Shown piece by piece: positions 24,970 through 33,822 of a DNA stretch of 64,000 bases. The DNA is from Vibrio breoganii. Lineage in GTDB: Bacteria; Pseudomonadota; Gammaproteobacteria; Enterobacterales; Vibrionaceae. Position 1 is the stretch's first letter. Each line of letters begins with the position of its first letter. The position numbers were made by a program, and so were the translations under genes. The stretch spans positions 992,001 to 1,056,000 of the forward strand of contig NZ_CP016177.1 of the NCBI RefSeq assembly GCF_001677275.1, given 5' to 3'. Below the pieces are notes generated by a model. That model was given only the letters and a program-made list of their open reading frames with translations, was not told where the DNA came from and made no database searches.

Positions 24970-25734
24970 ATGAACAGCAACTTGCCTCTGCTTGAGGTTT
25001 CTAATCTCACGATCAGTGACTCAAGAAGAACCATCTTTAAAGATTTGAGCTTTGCCATTAACTCCGGACAGACCTTAGCGGTAATGGGGCCATCTGGTAT
25101 AGGCAAGTCGATGTTGTCCAAGGCCATAGCGGGCTTTACCCCTGCTGATATTGTGGTGTCGGGTAGCATAAAAGTTGCGGGTGTAGAGGTGGCTCAATTG
25201 CCACTTCTGGCACGAAAGGCGAGCCAAAGGCCTGCGGTTATCTTCCAAGATGCACTGCAGGCGCTTAACCCATTGGCTAAAGTCGGTACCCAACTGAGCC
25301 TAGCGCTGAGTTCAAGGAGCACGAAAGCTAGCACGCAACAGCTTCAACACATCACTGAGCTTTTGCAGAGCCTAGGTTTTGATTATCCCAAAGAAACACT
25401 GGCCAGTTATCCGAGCCAACTCTCTGGTGGCCAAAGGCAAAGGATCTGCATTGCTATCGCGCTATTAGGTGATGCCAGCGTTCTCATTGCAGATGAACCG
25501 ACCAGTGCCCTTGACCCTGTCTCTGAAAATGAAATTCTACGCTTATATCGTCAGGCTATTAAGCAAGATAAATTGGCTGGTTTTTTGATTACCCATGACC
25601 TTCAAGCGGCGCTTGCTTGCGACAAGCTCTTAGTCATTGACGATGGAAAGATGATTGCTTATGGCCAGCCCTATCAAGCATTACATGAAAGCGAGCACAG
25701 GTTCTGTTCTCAAGTGCGAGAGTTGATGGCATAA
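24970..25734 (+). CDS. ABC transporter ATP-binding protein, Nik/Opp (NikD-like)
   Basis: A 254-residue ATPase of the dipeptide/nickel importer class. Walker A is VMGPSGIGKSMLSK, the Q-loop VIFQDALQALNPL, the signature YPSQLSGGQRQRICIAIALL, Walker B VLIADEPTSALDPVSE, and the H-loop FLITHDLQAALA. VIFQDALQALNPL is typical of the DppD/NikD group. It is the first of two ATPases and the next gene begins 3 bp later. It would pair with the fused permease encoded downstream. Confidence 0.87.
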   Translation: MNSNLPLLEVSNLTISDSRRTIFKDLSFAINSGQTLAVMGPSGIGKSMLSKAIAGFTPADIVVSGSIKVAGVEVAQLPLLARKASQRPAVIFQDALQALNPLAKVGTQLSLALSSRSTKASTQQLQHITELLQSLGFDYPKETLASYPSQLSGGQRQRICIAIALLGDASVLIADEPTSALDPVSENEILRLYRQAIKQDKLAGFLITHDLQAALACDKLLVIDDGKMIAYGQPYQALHESEHRFCSQVRELMA

Positions 25735-25737
25735 CCT

Positions 25738-26544
25738 ATGGCACACCAACACGATCTATCGGCACAAATCCAGTTTGATGGGGTTTGTGTTCACTACACC
25801 GCTTCCAAATGGTTCAAGAAAGTGCCTTTTCGAGCGCTTCACCGCTTAGATTTGACGATCGGCACAGAAAACCTGGCGGTAGTAGGGCCTTCCGGGGCTG
25901 GGAAATCCACCCTGATTGAGCTGTTGTTTGGGCTTAGATTGCCAACCTATGGCGAGGTGACTATTTGTGGCTTGCCGCTTTCTACGTCGTCTAAAAAACA
26001 GAGAATGGAGCTATGTAAGCACATTCAGCTGATCCCTCAAGAACCTCACACTAGCCTGAATCCTTATTATTCTGTTCGCAAGATCTTACTCGAGCCTATG
26101 AAAAATGTAGGGATCATTGATAAGCACGAACAGCGAATAGCTGAGGCTTTGACGGCCGTGGGCTTAGAAAATAAACATCTAGACTATCTGCCAAAACAGC
26201 TGTCGACAGGGCAAGCCCAGCGAGTGGCAATTGCTCGCGCATTGGTGGTTGAACCTTGCGTGCTGGTGGCAGATGAGCCGACAAGCAGCCTAGACCCGAT
26301 TAGCCGAAAGCAGGTGCTTGATTTGTTAAAGCATCTACAGAAGACCCGCCATATGCGACTTATTCTAGTGACCCATGACTTACAGGCAGCCAAGGCACTG
26401 TGCAGTCATGTATTGGTATTAAGCAAGGGTAGGGTGGCTGAATATGGTGATCTTGATAGGGTGCTTAGCGCCCCTCAACACACGACGACACAAGCCCTTA
26501 TTCAGGCACAACACGTTTCTACTTTTACACCATCATTTAAATAA
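25738..26544 (+). CDS. ABC transporter ATP-binding protein, Nik/Opp (NikE-like)
   Basis: A 268-residue ATPase. Walker A is VVGPSGAGKSTLIE, the Q-loop region LIPQEPHTSLNPYYSVR, the signature LSTGQAQRVAIARALVVEP (Thr replaces the usual first Gly of LSGGQ), Walker B VLVADEPTSSLDPISRKQ, and the H-loop LVTHDLQAAKAL. The DppF/NikE class normally forms a heterodimer with the preceding ATPase. It ends 12 bp before the binding-protein gene. Confidence 0.87.
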   Translation: MAHQHDLSAQIQFDGVCVHYTASKWFKKVPFRALHRLDLTIGTENLAVVGPSGAGKSTLIELLFGLRLPTYGEVTICGLPLSTSSKKQRMELCKHIQLIPQEPHTSLNPYYSVRKILLEPMKNVGIIDKHEQRIAEALTAVGLENKHLDYLPKQLSTGQAQRVAIARALVVEPCVLVADEPTSSLDPISRKQVLDLLKHLQKTRHMRLILVTHDLQAAKALCSHVLVLSKGRVAEYGDLDRVLSAPQHTTTQALIQAQHVSTFTPSFK

Positions 26545-26556
26545 AAGAGTATTTCC

Positions 26557-28062
26557 ATGCGCTTATCTATGAGTAAAATTGCGGCATCAATCGCTTTGAT
26601 TCTTCCCCTTTCAGGATGCTTTGATTCAGGTTCAGAACAAGCAGTAGCCACTGAGTCTAACGCTGAAGCTACTGAACTCCATGTGGCGATGATGCAGCCC
26701 CCAAGAACGGGTCTTTCTCCACTATCGGATGATGCATTTAAGCTTTCTCGTTGGAGCACAGCTGAAACCTTGATCAACCTCAGCGATCAATCTATTGCAG
26801 AGCCAATGCTTGCAACAAGTTGGGAGCAAGTAGACCCAATGACGTGGCACTTTACTCTGCGTAAGGGCGTGAAGTTTCATGATGGCTCGGAACTGAATGC
26901 GGATATGGTGGTGAACTCATTAGAGCGTGCCCTTCAGGCTGCCCCTAAACCTCGCATCCTAGACAGTATTGATTGGCAAGTGAGTAAACTGGCCGAGGAT
27001 AAAATTGAGATAAAAACAAACTTCAACGATCCACTACTGCCAAGCCGTCTTTCGAGCCCTCAGTTGTCAATCCTTTCCACTGCCGCTTACTTGGATAATG
27101 GCCGTGTAGACCCAACTCGCGCGGGCTCTGGGCCTTTCGTGCTGACCAATATCAATGGCACGACGAGTGCAAATCTAGAACGCTTCGACGATTATTGGGG
27201 TGAGAAGGCGAAGGTAGAGAAGGTATACGCTGAATACGTTCCAGACGGTTTTGCACGAGCTGCAGCGCTGCGTACGGGCAAAGCAGACATTGTTGAAGCA
27301 GTGCCTGTTTCTCAAATCGCAATGATCGACTCAGAGCTTCTTCATGAAGTGGCAATGCCACGCACCAACACCCTGTACTTAAACAGTAAGTCTGCGGTAT
27401 TCAAAGACATTGAGATGCGTAAGATTGCCTCGGGTGCCGTTGATCGCGACCAAATCATCAACATGGTTTATGAGAACCATGCCGATAAGGCGCAGGGTCT
27501 GCTTGGGCCTGCACTCGCGTGGGCTGCGCCAATTCGAGGTGAGGCTGTGCCAATCGACAGCACGACGAAGGCCAATGGCGAGACCATCACTATCGGTACC
27601 TTTACCGATCGCGCAGAGCTTCCTGAGGTTGCAGCATTATTAAAGCAACAACTTGAAGCCGCTGGATTTAAGGTTGAACTTGATATCCGCGAGTACGCGC
27701 AAATTGAGAATGATGCCTTAGCGGGTAAATTTGATGCCTTCTTGCTATCGCGCGCAACAGTGCTGGATTCTGGTGACCCAGTTGCTTATATGCAAAGCGA
27801 CTTTAGCTGTGACGGTTCGTTTAACCTTGGCCTGTTCTGCTCAGAAACGGTTGACCAAGCCATTGAACATGCTGATCTTCAGCAACTTGGAGAGCCTCGT
27901 CAGCAAGCGATTATTGAAGCTGAAAAGCAGATACTAGCGGAATATGCGGCGATTCCTCTGCTGCACGAGCGCGTCATTCAAGGTGAGAGCACTCGAGTAA
28001 AACACGCACAGCGTGACCCTCGCGAGCGTCGTCTAGTAGACCAACAAACAGAGGTTAACTAG
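26557..28062 (+). CDS. Family 5 solute-binding lipoprotein, NikA/Opp type
   Basis: A 501-residue extracytoplasmic binding protein. It begins with a lipoprotein signal ending LILPLSGC (Cys about residue 21). Family 5 landmarks include MLATSWEQVDPMTWHFTLRKGVKFHDGSELNADMVVNSLERAL and ARAGSGPF-like sequence, with NGTTSANLERFDDYWGEKAKVE typical of NikA and nickel/metallophore or peptide-binding relatives. It delivers substrate to the fused permease. The ligand cannot be deduced: nickel, metallophore and peptide are all possible. An ATG four codons downstream is an alternative start. Confidence 0.87.
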   Translation: MRLSMSKIAASIALILPLSGCFDSGSEQAVATESNAEATELHVAMMQPPRTGLSPLSDDAFKLSRWSTAETLINLSDQSIAEPMLATSWEQVDPMTWHFTLRKGVKFHDGSELNADMVVNSLERALQAAPKPRILDSIDWQVSKLAEDKIEIKTNFNDPLLPSRLSSPQLSILSTAAYLDNGRVDPTRAGSGPFVLTNINGTTSANLERFDDYWGEKAKVEKVYAEYVPDGFARAAALRTGKADIVEAVPVSQIAMIDSELLHEVAMPRTNTLYLNSKSAVFKDIEMRKIASGAVDRDQIINMVYENHADKAQGLLGPALAWAAPIRGEAVPIDSTTKANGETITIGTFTDRAELPEVAALLKQQLEAAGFKVELDIREYAQIENDALAGKFDAFLLSRATVLDSGDPVAYMQSDFSCDGSFNLGLFCSETVDQAIEHADLQQLGEPRQQAIIEAEKQILAEYAAIPLLHERVIQGESTRVKHAQRDPRERRLVDQQTEVN

Positions 28063-28067
28063 TTACC

Positions 28068-29804
28068 ATGCTGTCTGCTGTAGCGAGGCGAATAAGTCTA
28101 GATCAAGCGATGCCTTGGGTATCTCGCCTCTTCTTTTTGGCATTCGTGGTGGTATTGGTGGGGTTGATGCCGGAGTTTGCTGGCATCGATCCAAGTCAAT
28201 CCATCCTTCGCGCTCGTTCGGGTCATCAGCAGTTACTGACTGCTGAGGCCTTGCAATCGATTCGTGATGAGTTGCAGTTAGATCGTTCTACTGGCGAGCG
28301 TCTGTGGGACTGGCTGTCTAGTGCAATGCAAGGGGATCTCGGAACCTCATGGGTTGACGGTTCGCCAGTTATCGATGGAATACAGCACACAGCGTCCACC
28401 TCGTTTACATTAATGGCAAGCGCCTTGGCGCTCACTGTCATCTTTTGTTCAATTGCATTTGTATACACCATGGTAAGTTGGTATCGCGGGCGATTGGTAT
28501 CCTCACATAATAGCCTGAGCTCTGTATTGGTGGCTCTACCTGAGTATGTGATTGCCGCAATGCTGATATTGGTGTTTGCCATTTGGCTTCAGTGGTTGCC
28601 CCCTTATGGTTGGGTTGAATGGAAGAACCTATGGCTACCAAGCCTTGCCCTTGCCTTACCGGCCAGTGGCCTTCTTAGTCGTCTACTGAGTGACAGCCTT
28701 AAACGTGTCCTTAGTGAACCTTGGGTGATCACTTGGCTGAGTGCGAACATCTCTATCTATCAGATCACCTTGTTTGCTCTGAAGAGAGCGACGAGCAATC
28801 TGATCCCGCAGTTCTCCATGGTCATTATTGGCCTGACGGGTGGGGCGGTTGCCGTTGAGGTGATCTTTTCCATTCCGGGCATTGGTCGAATGTTGCTAGG
28901 GGCGGCGAAATCCCAAGACCTTCCTATTCTGCAGGGAGGGCTACTCGTGTTATTGGTTTTCTCAATTACGATTAGCTGTATAGGGATATTGCTGCAGAAA
29001 ATAATACTCGGTAAGGCACTGTCTAGCGGCAAGCTTATTGGCTCGCAATCATCGTTTAGTTTTACTAAAAATAAGTGGAAGCGACTGAGTAGTCTTTCTA
29101 TTTTTGTGGTTCTTTTTGTCTTTGTGGGAATCGCAACACTCAATGACCCATATACCAGTCAGTTTGGGCGTTTGGTATCGCCAAGTCTTGATATTCCTCT
29201 TGGTTCAGACGCAATCGGTCGAGATCTCTTTGCTCGCGTCGGAACGGGGATGTTATCAACACTGCAGGGTGGCATTCTAGCGACAGTACTAAGTCTGTTT
29301 GTTGGTATCGCGCTGGGTTTGTGTACTCGATATAGCCAGGGTCTCATAGAGATCACCAAGGGCTTGCCTTATATTATTGTGGGTCTTCTGGTGGCAGGTT
29401 TAACGGGCATGAGCCCTCATAGTGCTTTGATTGCGATAGTGGTGACCTCATGGGCACCGCTGGCCGCGCACTGTTCAAGCTTGTTGCTAGAGGCCAAGGC
29501 TCAGCCTTATGTTCATCTCGCCCCTACGTGGGGAGTCAGGTCTTGGGACATGTATAGGCATTACTTGCTTCCCTATGTATTACCGCCTTTACTTCGACAC
29601 GCGTTACTTCGACTGCCGGTAATCACGCTTAGCCTAACGTCACTGAGCTTTATTGGCTTAGGTGTGAAACCACCAGAGCCGGAGTGGGGGCTATTGATAG
29701 CTGAAAACCTTCCCTATATTGAGCGGTCGCCCTTTGGCGTTGTTGCGCCTATTCTTGGGCTGGTGTTGTTGGGGATTGCGGTAAATTTGATGTTTGATGA
29801 CTGA
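28068..29804 (+). CDS. Fused two-domain ABC permease (NikB-NikC type)
   Basis: A 578-residue protein that joins the two permeases of a Nik/Dpp importer. Residues ~1-310 follow NikB/DppB (GDLGTSWVDGSPVIDGI; FSMVIIGLTGGAVAVEVIFSIPGIGRML). Residues ~335-578 follow NikC/DppC (IPLGSDAIGRDLFARV; WGVRSWDMYRHYLLPYVLPPLL; SFIGLGVKPPEPEWG). These are usually separate genes. The protein ends NLMFDD immediately where a palindrome-rich repeat begins, and the usual ~10-residue basic tail is missing, suggesting slight 3' truncation. Last gene of the MATE-ABC unit, 5 bp after the binding protein. Confidence 0.88.
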   Translation: MLSAVARRISLDQAMPWVSRLFFLAFVVVLVGLMPEFAGIDPSQSILRARSGHQQLLTAEALQSIRDELQLDRSTGERLWDWLSSAMQGDLGTSWVDGSPVIDGIQHTASTSFTLMASALALTVIFCSIAFVYTMVSWYRGRLVSSHNSLSSVLVALPEYVIAAMLILVFAIWLQWLPPYGWVEWKNLWLPSLALALPASGLLSRLLSDSLKRVLSEPWVITWLSANISIYQITLFALKRATSNLIPQFSMVIIGLTGGAVAVEVIFSIPGIGRMLLGAAKSQDLPILQGGLLVLLVFSITISCIGILLQKIILGKALSSGKLIGSQSSFSFTKNKWKRLSSLSIFVVLFVFVGIATLNDPYTSQFGRLVSPSLDIPLGSDAIGRDLFARVGTGMLSTLQGGILATVLSLFVGIALGLCTRYSQGLIEITKGLPYIIVGLLVAGLTGMSPHSALIAIVVTSWAPLAAHCSSLLLEAKAQPYVHLAPTWGVRSWDMYRHYLLPYVLPPLLRHALLRLPVITLSLTSLSFIGLGVKPPEPEWGLLIAENLPYIERSPFGVVAPILGLVLLGIAVNLMFDD

Positions 29805-30060
29805 CAGCTGTCAGCTGGAAGCTATCAGCTGTCAGACGTTCATACACCACCAACACTAAATATGTCATTGCCGAGGTCTTTTATCGGCAATCTAGAGTGT
29901 GCGTAGTTAGATCCCCGATAGGAGCATTCGGGGATGACGAGTTCGTACGTAATTGGGGGGAGAACGCTATCTCAGCTAACCCAACAGTCATCCCAATTAG
30001 AGTGCCGTCATCCCAGACTTGATCTGGGATCTTAGGGAGCACCATGCCGACTAGAACGCA
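29805..30060. repeat. Composite of dispersed palindromic repeats
   Basis: After the permease stop come CTGTCAG/CTATCAG-type units (29808-29835). Next is a two-hairpin element at 29865-29938 (ttgccga/tcggcaa, then atccccg/cggggat), then another palindrome at 30006-30033 (cgtcatcccaga / tctgggat). The 29865 element has a copy at 44244-44313. Its spacer (gagtgtgcgtagtt) resembles that of a third element at 46003-46055. The features fit REP/MITE-like non-coding repeats. Confidence 0.7.
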
Positions 30061-31068
30061 CTAAACTTGACGTACAGAGTCTCTTTGAACCAGCGTTGAG
30101 GGAACAATCACCCGTTGAAAGTCCTTATGCTTACCCATAATGGACTCAATGGAGAGCTTGGCAGATTCGACGCCAATCTGGTAGGCGTCCTGACGAACCA
30201 CTGAGACTGGAACTTTAAACAGTTCCACCATAGGGATCTCATCAAAGCCTAGCACAGAGGCTTGCTCTGGCACTTGAATGCTGGCGGTATTAAATGCTTG
30301 CAAAAGCTTAGCGGTAATCGCTAAGTGTTGGGTGAAGAACGCGCTGGGTGCCGTTTTCTTTTTTAGCAATTCAATCGGGTCTTTCTCGAATCCTTGCTCT
30401 CTATCCCAATAGAGAATGGCATCAGGATCCTTCTCAATCCCGTGTTTTTCAAGGGCCTCCACATACCCTTGATAGCGAGCTTGACGTGATTGGCTTTGTG
30501 AAAACTCTTGGGCGACAAAACAGATGTTGCGATGACCCATTTCAATCAAGTGCTCGGTGGCTTCAAAGGCGGCTTGTTGATAATCGGAAAGCACCAAGTG
30601 GCTGTGACAATCGGGATACTCCAGTTGGAATTGCACTATAGGCATGCCACCGGTAATAAACTGATTGATGAGTTCAGAGTTTTGCCCCGATGAGGTGATG
30701 ATGATGCCATCGACGCACATCTGCTGCAGTGATAATAGTGCGCGCTTCTCGGCCTCTACATCAAAGTCACTGTTATAGATCATCACATTGTAATTGTGTT
30801 TTTTGCAGTAATCGTCGATACCGCGCATAACGCGACTGGTGTTGAAGCCTGCGATATCACGCACCACTACGCCAATGGTTTTGGTTTTCTCTACCTTGAG
30901 GCTGCGTGCGATAGGGTTTGGGACGTAATTAAGCTCTTTGATCGCCGATTCAATCTTTAGCTTAGTTTGTGGCGACATATGACCAAAGCGACCATTAAGA
31001 TACTGGGAGACCGTACTCTTAGACACACCGGCCTGTGTCGCTACATCGACAATTCTTACTTTCTTCAT
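30061..31068 (-). CDS. LacI-family regulator of the rspA-like operon
   Basis: A 335-residue regulator starting MKKVRIVDVATQAGVSKSTVSQYLNGRFGH (helix-turn-helix at residues 4-24). It has hinge NPIARSLKVEKTKTIGVVV and a PurR-like effector domain (GIIITSSG, ASVLGFDEIPMVELF). The frame extends eight codons further upstream. It is divergent from the rspA-like and oxidoreductase genes. A large inverted repeat at 31139-31182 in the shared promoter is the probable operator. The effector is likely a hexuronate, aldonate or similar sugar acid (inference). Confidence 0.88.
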   Translation of the reverse strand: MKKVRIVDVATQAGVSKSTVSQYLNGRFGHMSPQTKLKIESAIKELNYVPNPIARSLKVEKTKTIGVVVRDIAGFNTSRVMRGIDDYCKKHNYNVMIYNSDFDVEAEKRALLSLQQMCVDGIIITSSGQNSELINQFITGGMPIVQFQLEYPDCHSHLVLSDYQQAAFEATEHLIEMGHRNICFVAQEFSQSQSRQARYQGYVEALEKHGIEKDPDAILYWDREQGFEKDPIELLKKKTAPSAFFTQHLAITAKLLQAFNTASIQVPEQASVLGFDEIPMVELFKVPVSVVRQDAYQIGVESAKLSIESIMGKHKDFQRVIVPSTLVQRDSVRQV

Positions 31069-31138
31069 ATTCGCTTTTAAACTGTTAACCACATCAAACT
31101 AGAGAGTTGACATTCTATTCGGAGATCTAGATGATAGC

Positions 31139-31182
31139 AAGTAAATCGGTTTACCAAACCGTTTTAGTAAACCGATTTACTT
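31139..31182. promoter_or_regulatory. Large inverted-repeat operator for the LacI regulator
   Basis: 15-bp perfect arms (aagtaaatcggttta at 31139-31153, taaaccgatttactt at 31168-31182) flank a 14-bp centre. Inside lies the smaller dyad cggttt-acc-aaaccg (31147-31161). It is placed between divergent LacI and rspA-like starts, as expected for an operator pair or an overlapping double site. Confidence 0.75.
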
Positions 31183-31231
31183 AAATTTAAAACCGAATCA
31201 AAATCAAATTAAAATTGAATGAGAGATTAAG

Positions 31232-32449
31232 ATGATAATCCAAGATGTAAAAGTATTTGTCACCAACCCAGGAAGAAACTTCGTTACCGTTAAGGTGGTT
31301 ACCGATGAGGGTGTGTTTGGCCTAGGTGATGCAACGGTTAATGGTCGTGAGATGGCTGTTGCCGCTTACCTAGAAGAGCATGTGAAGCCATGCCTAATCG
31401 GTCGCGACCCGCACATGATTGAAGATATTTGGCAATACCTCTACATGGGGGTGTACTGGCGACGTGGTCCAATTACGATGGCTGCAATTGCTGCTATTGA
31501 TATGGCGCTTTGGGACATTAAGGGCAAAGTCGCAGGCTTGCCTGTCTATCAATTGCTCGGTGGCAAATGCCGTAACGGCGTAAGGCTGTACGCTCATGCC
31601 AATGGTGAGACCATCGAAGATACCTTGGACAAGGCTGAGGAATGTATAGAGCAGGGCTTCAAGGCTGTACGTCTGCAGTCGGCTATCCCTGGATTGTCTG
31701 AAACTTATGGGGTTCTTGGCGACAAGAAAGATTACTTTGAATTGCAAGGCAACCGCCCATTACCGCCAGAGCAGGATTGGTCTACTAGTAAGTACTTTAA
31801 ATTGGTACCTGAGCTATTTGAAAAAGCCAAGGAGCGCTTTGGTGATCAAGCTGAATTTCTGCATGATACACACAGCCGCTTAACGCCCATTGAATCGGCA
31901 AAACTGGGCAAGATGCTAGAACCGTACAACCTGTTGTTTTTAGAAGACGCATCCATTGCTGAAAACCAAGAAAACTATAAGTTGATTCGTCATCACACCA
32001 CAACGCCTCTTGCCTTGGGTGAAACCTACAACACCATTTGGGACTGTAAAGACCTGATTCAAAACCAGTGGATTGATTACATCCGCACCGCAGCAACTCA
32101 TGCGGGGGGGATTACCGGGATGAAGAAGATTTCAGATTTTGCCGCTGTGTACAACGTAAGAACCGCTCCCCACGGCGCGCCAGATCTATCGCCAATCTGT
32201 TTTGCTGCGCACATGCACCTGAATATCTCTACTCATAACTTTGGTATCCAAGAGTTTGTTGGCTTTGGCAACGAGGCGTGTCAGTCCATCTTTAAGCACG
32301 ATATGAAGCTAGACAACGGCATGATCTTAGTCAGCGACGCACCAGGTCTGGGTGTGGAGTTTGATGAAGAAGAAGCCGCAAAATACGAATATAAGCGCTC
32401 ATACCTGCCAGTAAGCCGACTAGAAGATGGCACGCTTTGGCACTGGTAA
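31232..32449 (+). CDS. rspA: RspA/ManD-type sugar-acid dehydratase (enolase superfamily)
   Basis: A 405-residue mandelate-racemase-fold protein. It follows RspA/D-mannonate dehydratases through its whole length: [59 protein letters not shown] (metal Asp and catalytic His), [12 protein letters not shown] (metal Glu), [25 protein letters not shown], and the final EDGTLWHW. Family members dehydrate D-mannonate or D-gluconate to 2-keto-3-deoxygluconate, often slowly. The oxidoreductase gene follows 46 bp later and a LacI gene is divergent, indicating a small sugar-acid catabolic unit. Confidence 0.88.
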   Translation: MIIQDVKVFVTNPGRNFVTVKVVTDEGVFGLGDATVNGREMAVAAYLEEHVKPCLIGRDPHMIEDIWQYLYMGVYWRRGPITMAAIAAIDMALWDIKGKVAGLPVYQLLGGKCRNGVRLYAHANGETIEDTLDKAEECIEQGFKAVRLQSAIPGLSETYGVLGDKKDYFELQGNRPLPPEQDWSTSKYFKLVPELFEKAKERFGDQAEFLHDTHSRLTPIESAKLGKMLEPYNLLFLEDASIAENQENYKLIRHHTTTPLALGETYNTIWDCKDLIQNQWIDYIRTAATHAGGITGMKKISDFAAVYNVRTAPHGAPDLSPICFAAHMHLNISTHNFGIQEFVGFGNEACQSIFKHDMKLDNGMILVSDAPGLGVEFDEEEAAKYEYKRSYLPVSRLEDGTLWHW

Positions 32450-32495
32450 GTCTCATACAAATTAGCGCTTATTAAACAGAAATTTTGGAGAAGAA

Positions 32496-33629
32496 ATGAA
32501 TCAGAAAATATTAGTGTTCGGTACAGGGTTTGCGGGACAAGGGCATGCCAAGGCATTCAGAGATGCGGGCGCGGAGGTTGTCGGTATTGTTGGGCGCACC
32601 GAGCATGTTGTGACTCAGGTAGCCAAGGATCTTGATATTCCATACTCAGGAACCAACTGGGCATTGGCATTAGAGATGTGTAAGCCGGATATTGTGTCTA
32701 TTGCGACGCCAGGTGGAGCGCACGTAGAGGCGATCAAAGAAGCGATTTCGTTTGGTTGTCATATTTTCTGCGACAAACCGCTCACTGAAAGTGGCGAAAC
32801 AGCGCTAGAAATCTATCGTCTGGCTAAAGAAAAAGGCGTTAAGACGGCATTTGCATCAAGCTTTCGCTACATGCCTGAGATCATGCATGCCAAGCAACTG
32901 GTGGCCGCAGGGGCGATTGGTGAGCCCACTGAAGTTGAGTGTATTTCTCACTTCAATCTAGATAGAAATATCCCATTTGGTTGGTCGCACCGCACTGAGG
33001 CGGGTGGCGGTCGCTTGAACAACAACTTTACGCACTTGCTGTCGATTGTAACCTCAGTGGTGGGTGAAAAGCTCCTTTCCATCAGCGGTGAGGTGCGTAA
33101 CGATATGCCAAAAGCGCCAGTGGTTGAGGGCGTGCATAACTTTACTGAGCGTCGAAACTTTATCCCTAAAGACATCAATGATCCGAACCTTGAATGGCGC
33201 GCTTGCGATGTAGAGTGGTCATACACAGTCATGGCCCAAATAGAGAGCCGTATTCCAGCGGCTAACCCAGTATCTGTTTTGTTCAAGCATGGCGGGTTAA
33301 CCCCACGCTTTAACGAAGACCATATCGTGTTCCATGGCAGTCAGGGCTCTATTTATATCAAAGGGCACTATGGAGATGGACCTCTGTACCTATGGAAAGA
33401 AGGACAGTGGCAAGAGGTTGCGCTGCCTAGCGAAATCACCGAGAAGCTTCCTGCGATAGAGTGCGAAACACAGCGCAGCTGGACTCATCTTGCTACGCAG
33501 TTGGTGAAAGATGTCAGTGGCATTGAAGTGGAGCCTTACCAGACGTTTGAAGACGGCTGCAGATATCAGCTGATCATCGACTTGATTCGTAAGAACGATC
33601 GCTGGGTGGATGTTACTGATTTACTGTAA
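32496..33629 (+). CDS. Gfo/Idh/MocA-family oxidoreductase
   Basis: A 377-residue NAD(P)-dependent sugar/inositol-type dehydrogenase. The N-terminal Rossmann fold is ILVFGTGFAGQGHAKAF. The conserved CDKPLTESGE supplies the EKP-like catalytic Lys. The C-terminal alpha/beta domain carries SHRTEAGGGRLNNNFTHLL. The substrate is unknown; linkage to an rspA-like dehydratase suggests oxidation of a sugar acid or sugar. GGAG lies upstream of the ATG. Followed by a terminator. Confidence 0.87.
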   Translation: MNQKILVFGTGFAGQGHAKAFRDAGAEVVGIVGRTEHVVTQVAKDLDIPYSGTNWALALEMCKPDIVSIATPGGAHVEAIKEAISFGCHIFCDKPLTESGETALEIYRLAKEKGVKTAFASSFRYMPEIMHAKQLVAAGAIGEPTEVECISHFNLDRNIPFGWSHRTEAGGGRLNNNFTHLLSIVTSVVGEKLLSISGEVRNDMPKAPVVEGVHNFTERRNFIPKDINDPNLEWRACDVEWSYTVMAQIESRIPAANPVSVLFKHGGLTPRFNEDHIVFHGSQGSIYIKGHYGDGPLYLWKEGQWQEVALPSEITEKLPAIECETQRSWTHLATQLVKDVSGIEVEPYQTFEDGCRYQLIIDLIRKNDRWVDVTDLL

Positions 33630-33653
33630 TTGATTGCTTAATCGAAACTATTG

Positions 33654-33690
33654 AAAACGCAGAGCAGGCTATCGTTCTGCGTTTTTTAAT
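33654..33690 (+). terminator. Terminator after the oxidoreductase
   Basis: 10-bp arms (aaaacgcaga / tctgcgtttt) with a 12-nt loop run into a T6 tract. Confidence 0.85.
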
Positions 33691-33723
33691 TCCACGTTAC
33701 GTCAAATTGCACGATTCCTATAC

Positions 33724-33736
33724 TGAAATTCCTTCA
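33724..33736. promoter_or_regulatory. MetR-binding site upstream of metE
   Basis: TGAA-ATTCC-TTCA is an exact match to the MetR consensus TGAA-N5-TTCA. It lies about 90 bp upstream of metE. A metR gene is in the window at 48299. Confidence 0.75.
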
Positions 33737-33790
33737 TAATCCATATGAATCATTCGATGTTGTTTCCTGTCGTCACCTAAGAGATATTTT

Positions 33791-33806
33791 AGACGTCCAG
33801 ACATCT
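33791..33806. promoter_or_regulatory. Tandem MetJ boxes at metE
   Basis: Two adjacent 8-bp units, agacgtcc and agacatct, each match AGACGTCT at 7 of 8 positions. They lie just before the metE ribosome site, consistent with MetJ/S-adenosylmethionine repression. Confidence 0.7.
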
Positions 33807-33822
33807 TACAAGGAACGGCATC

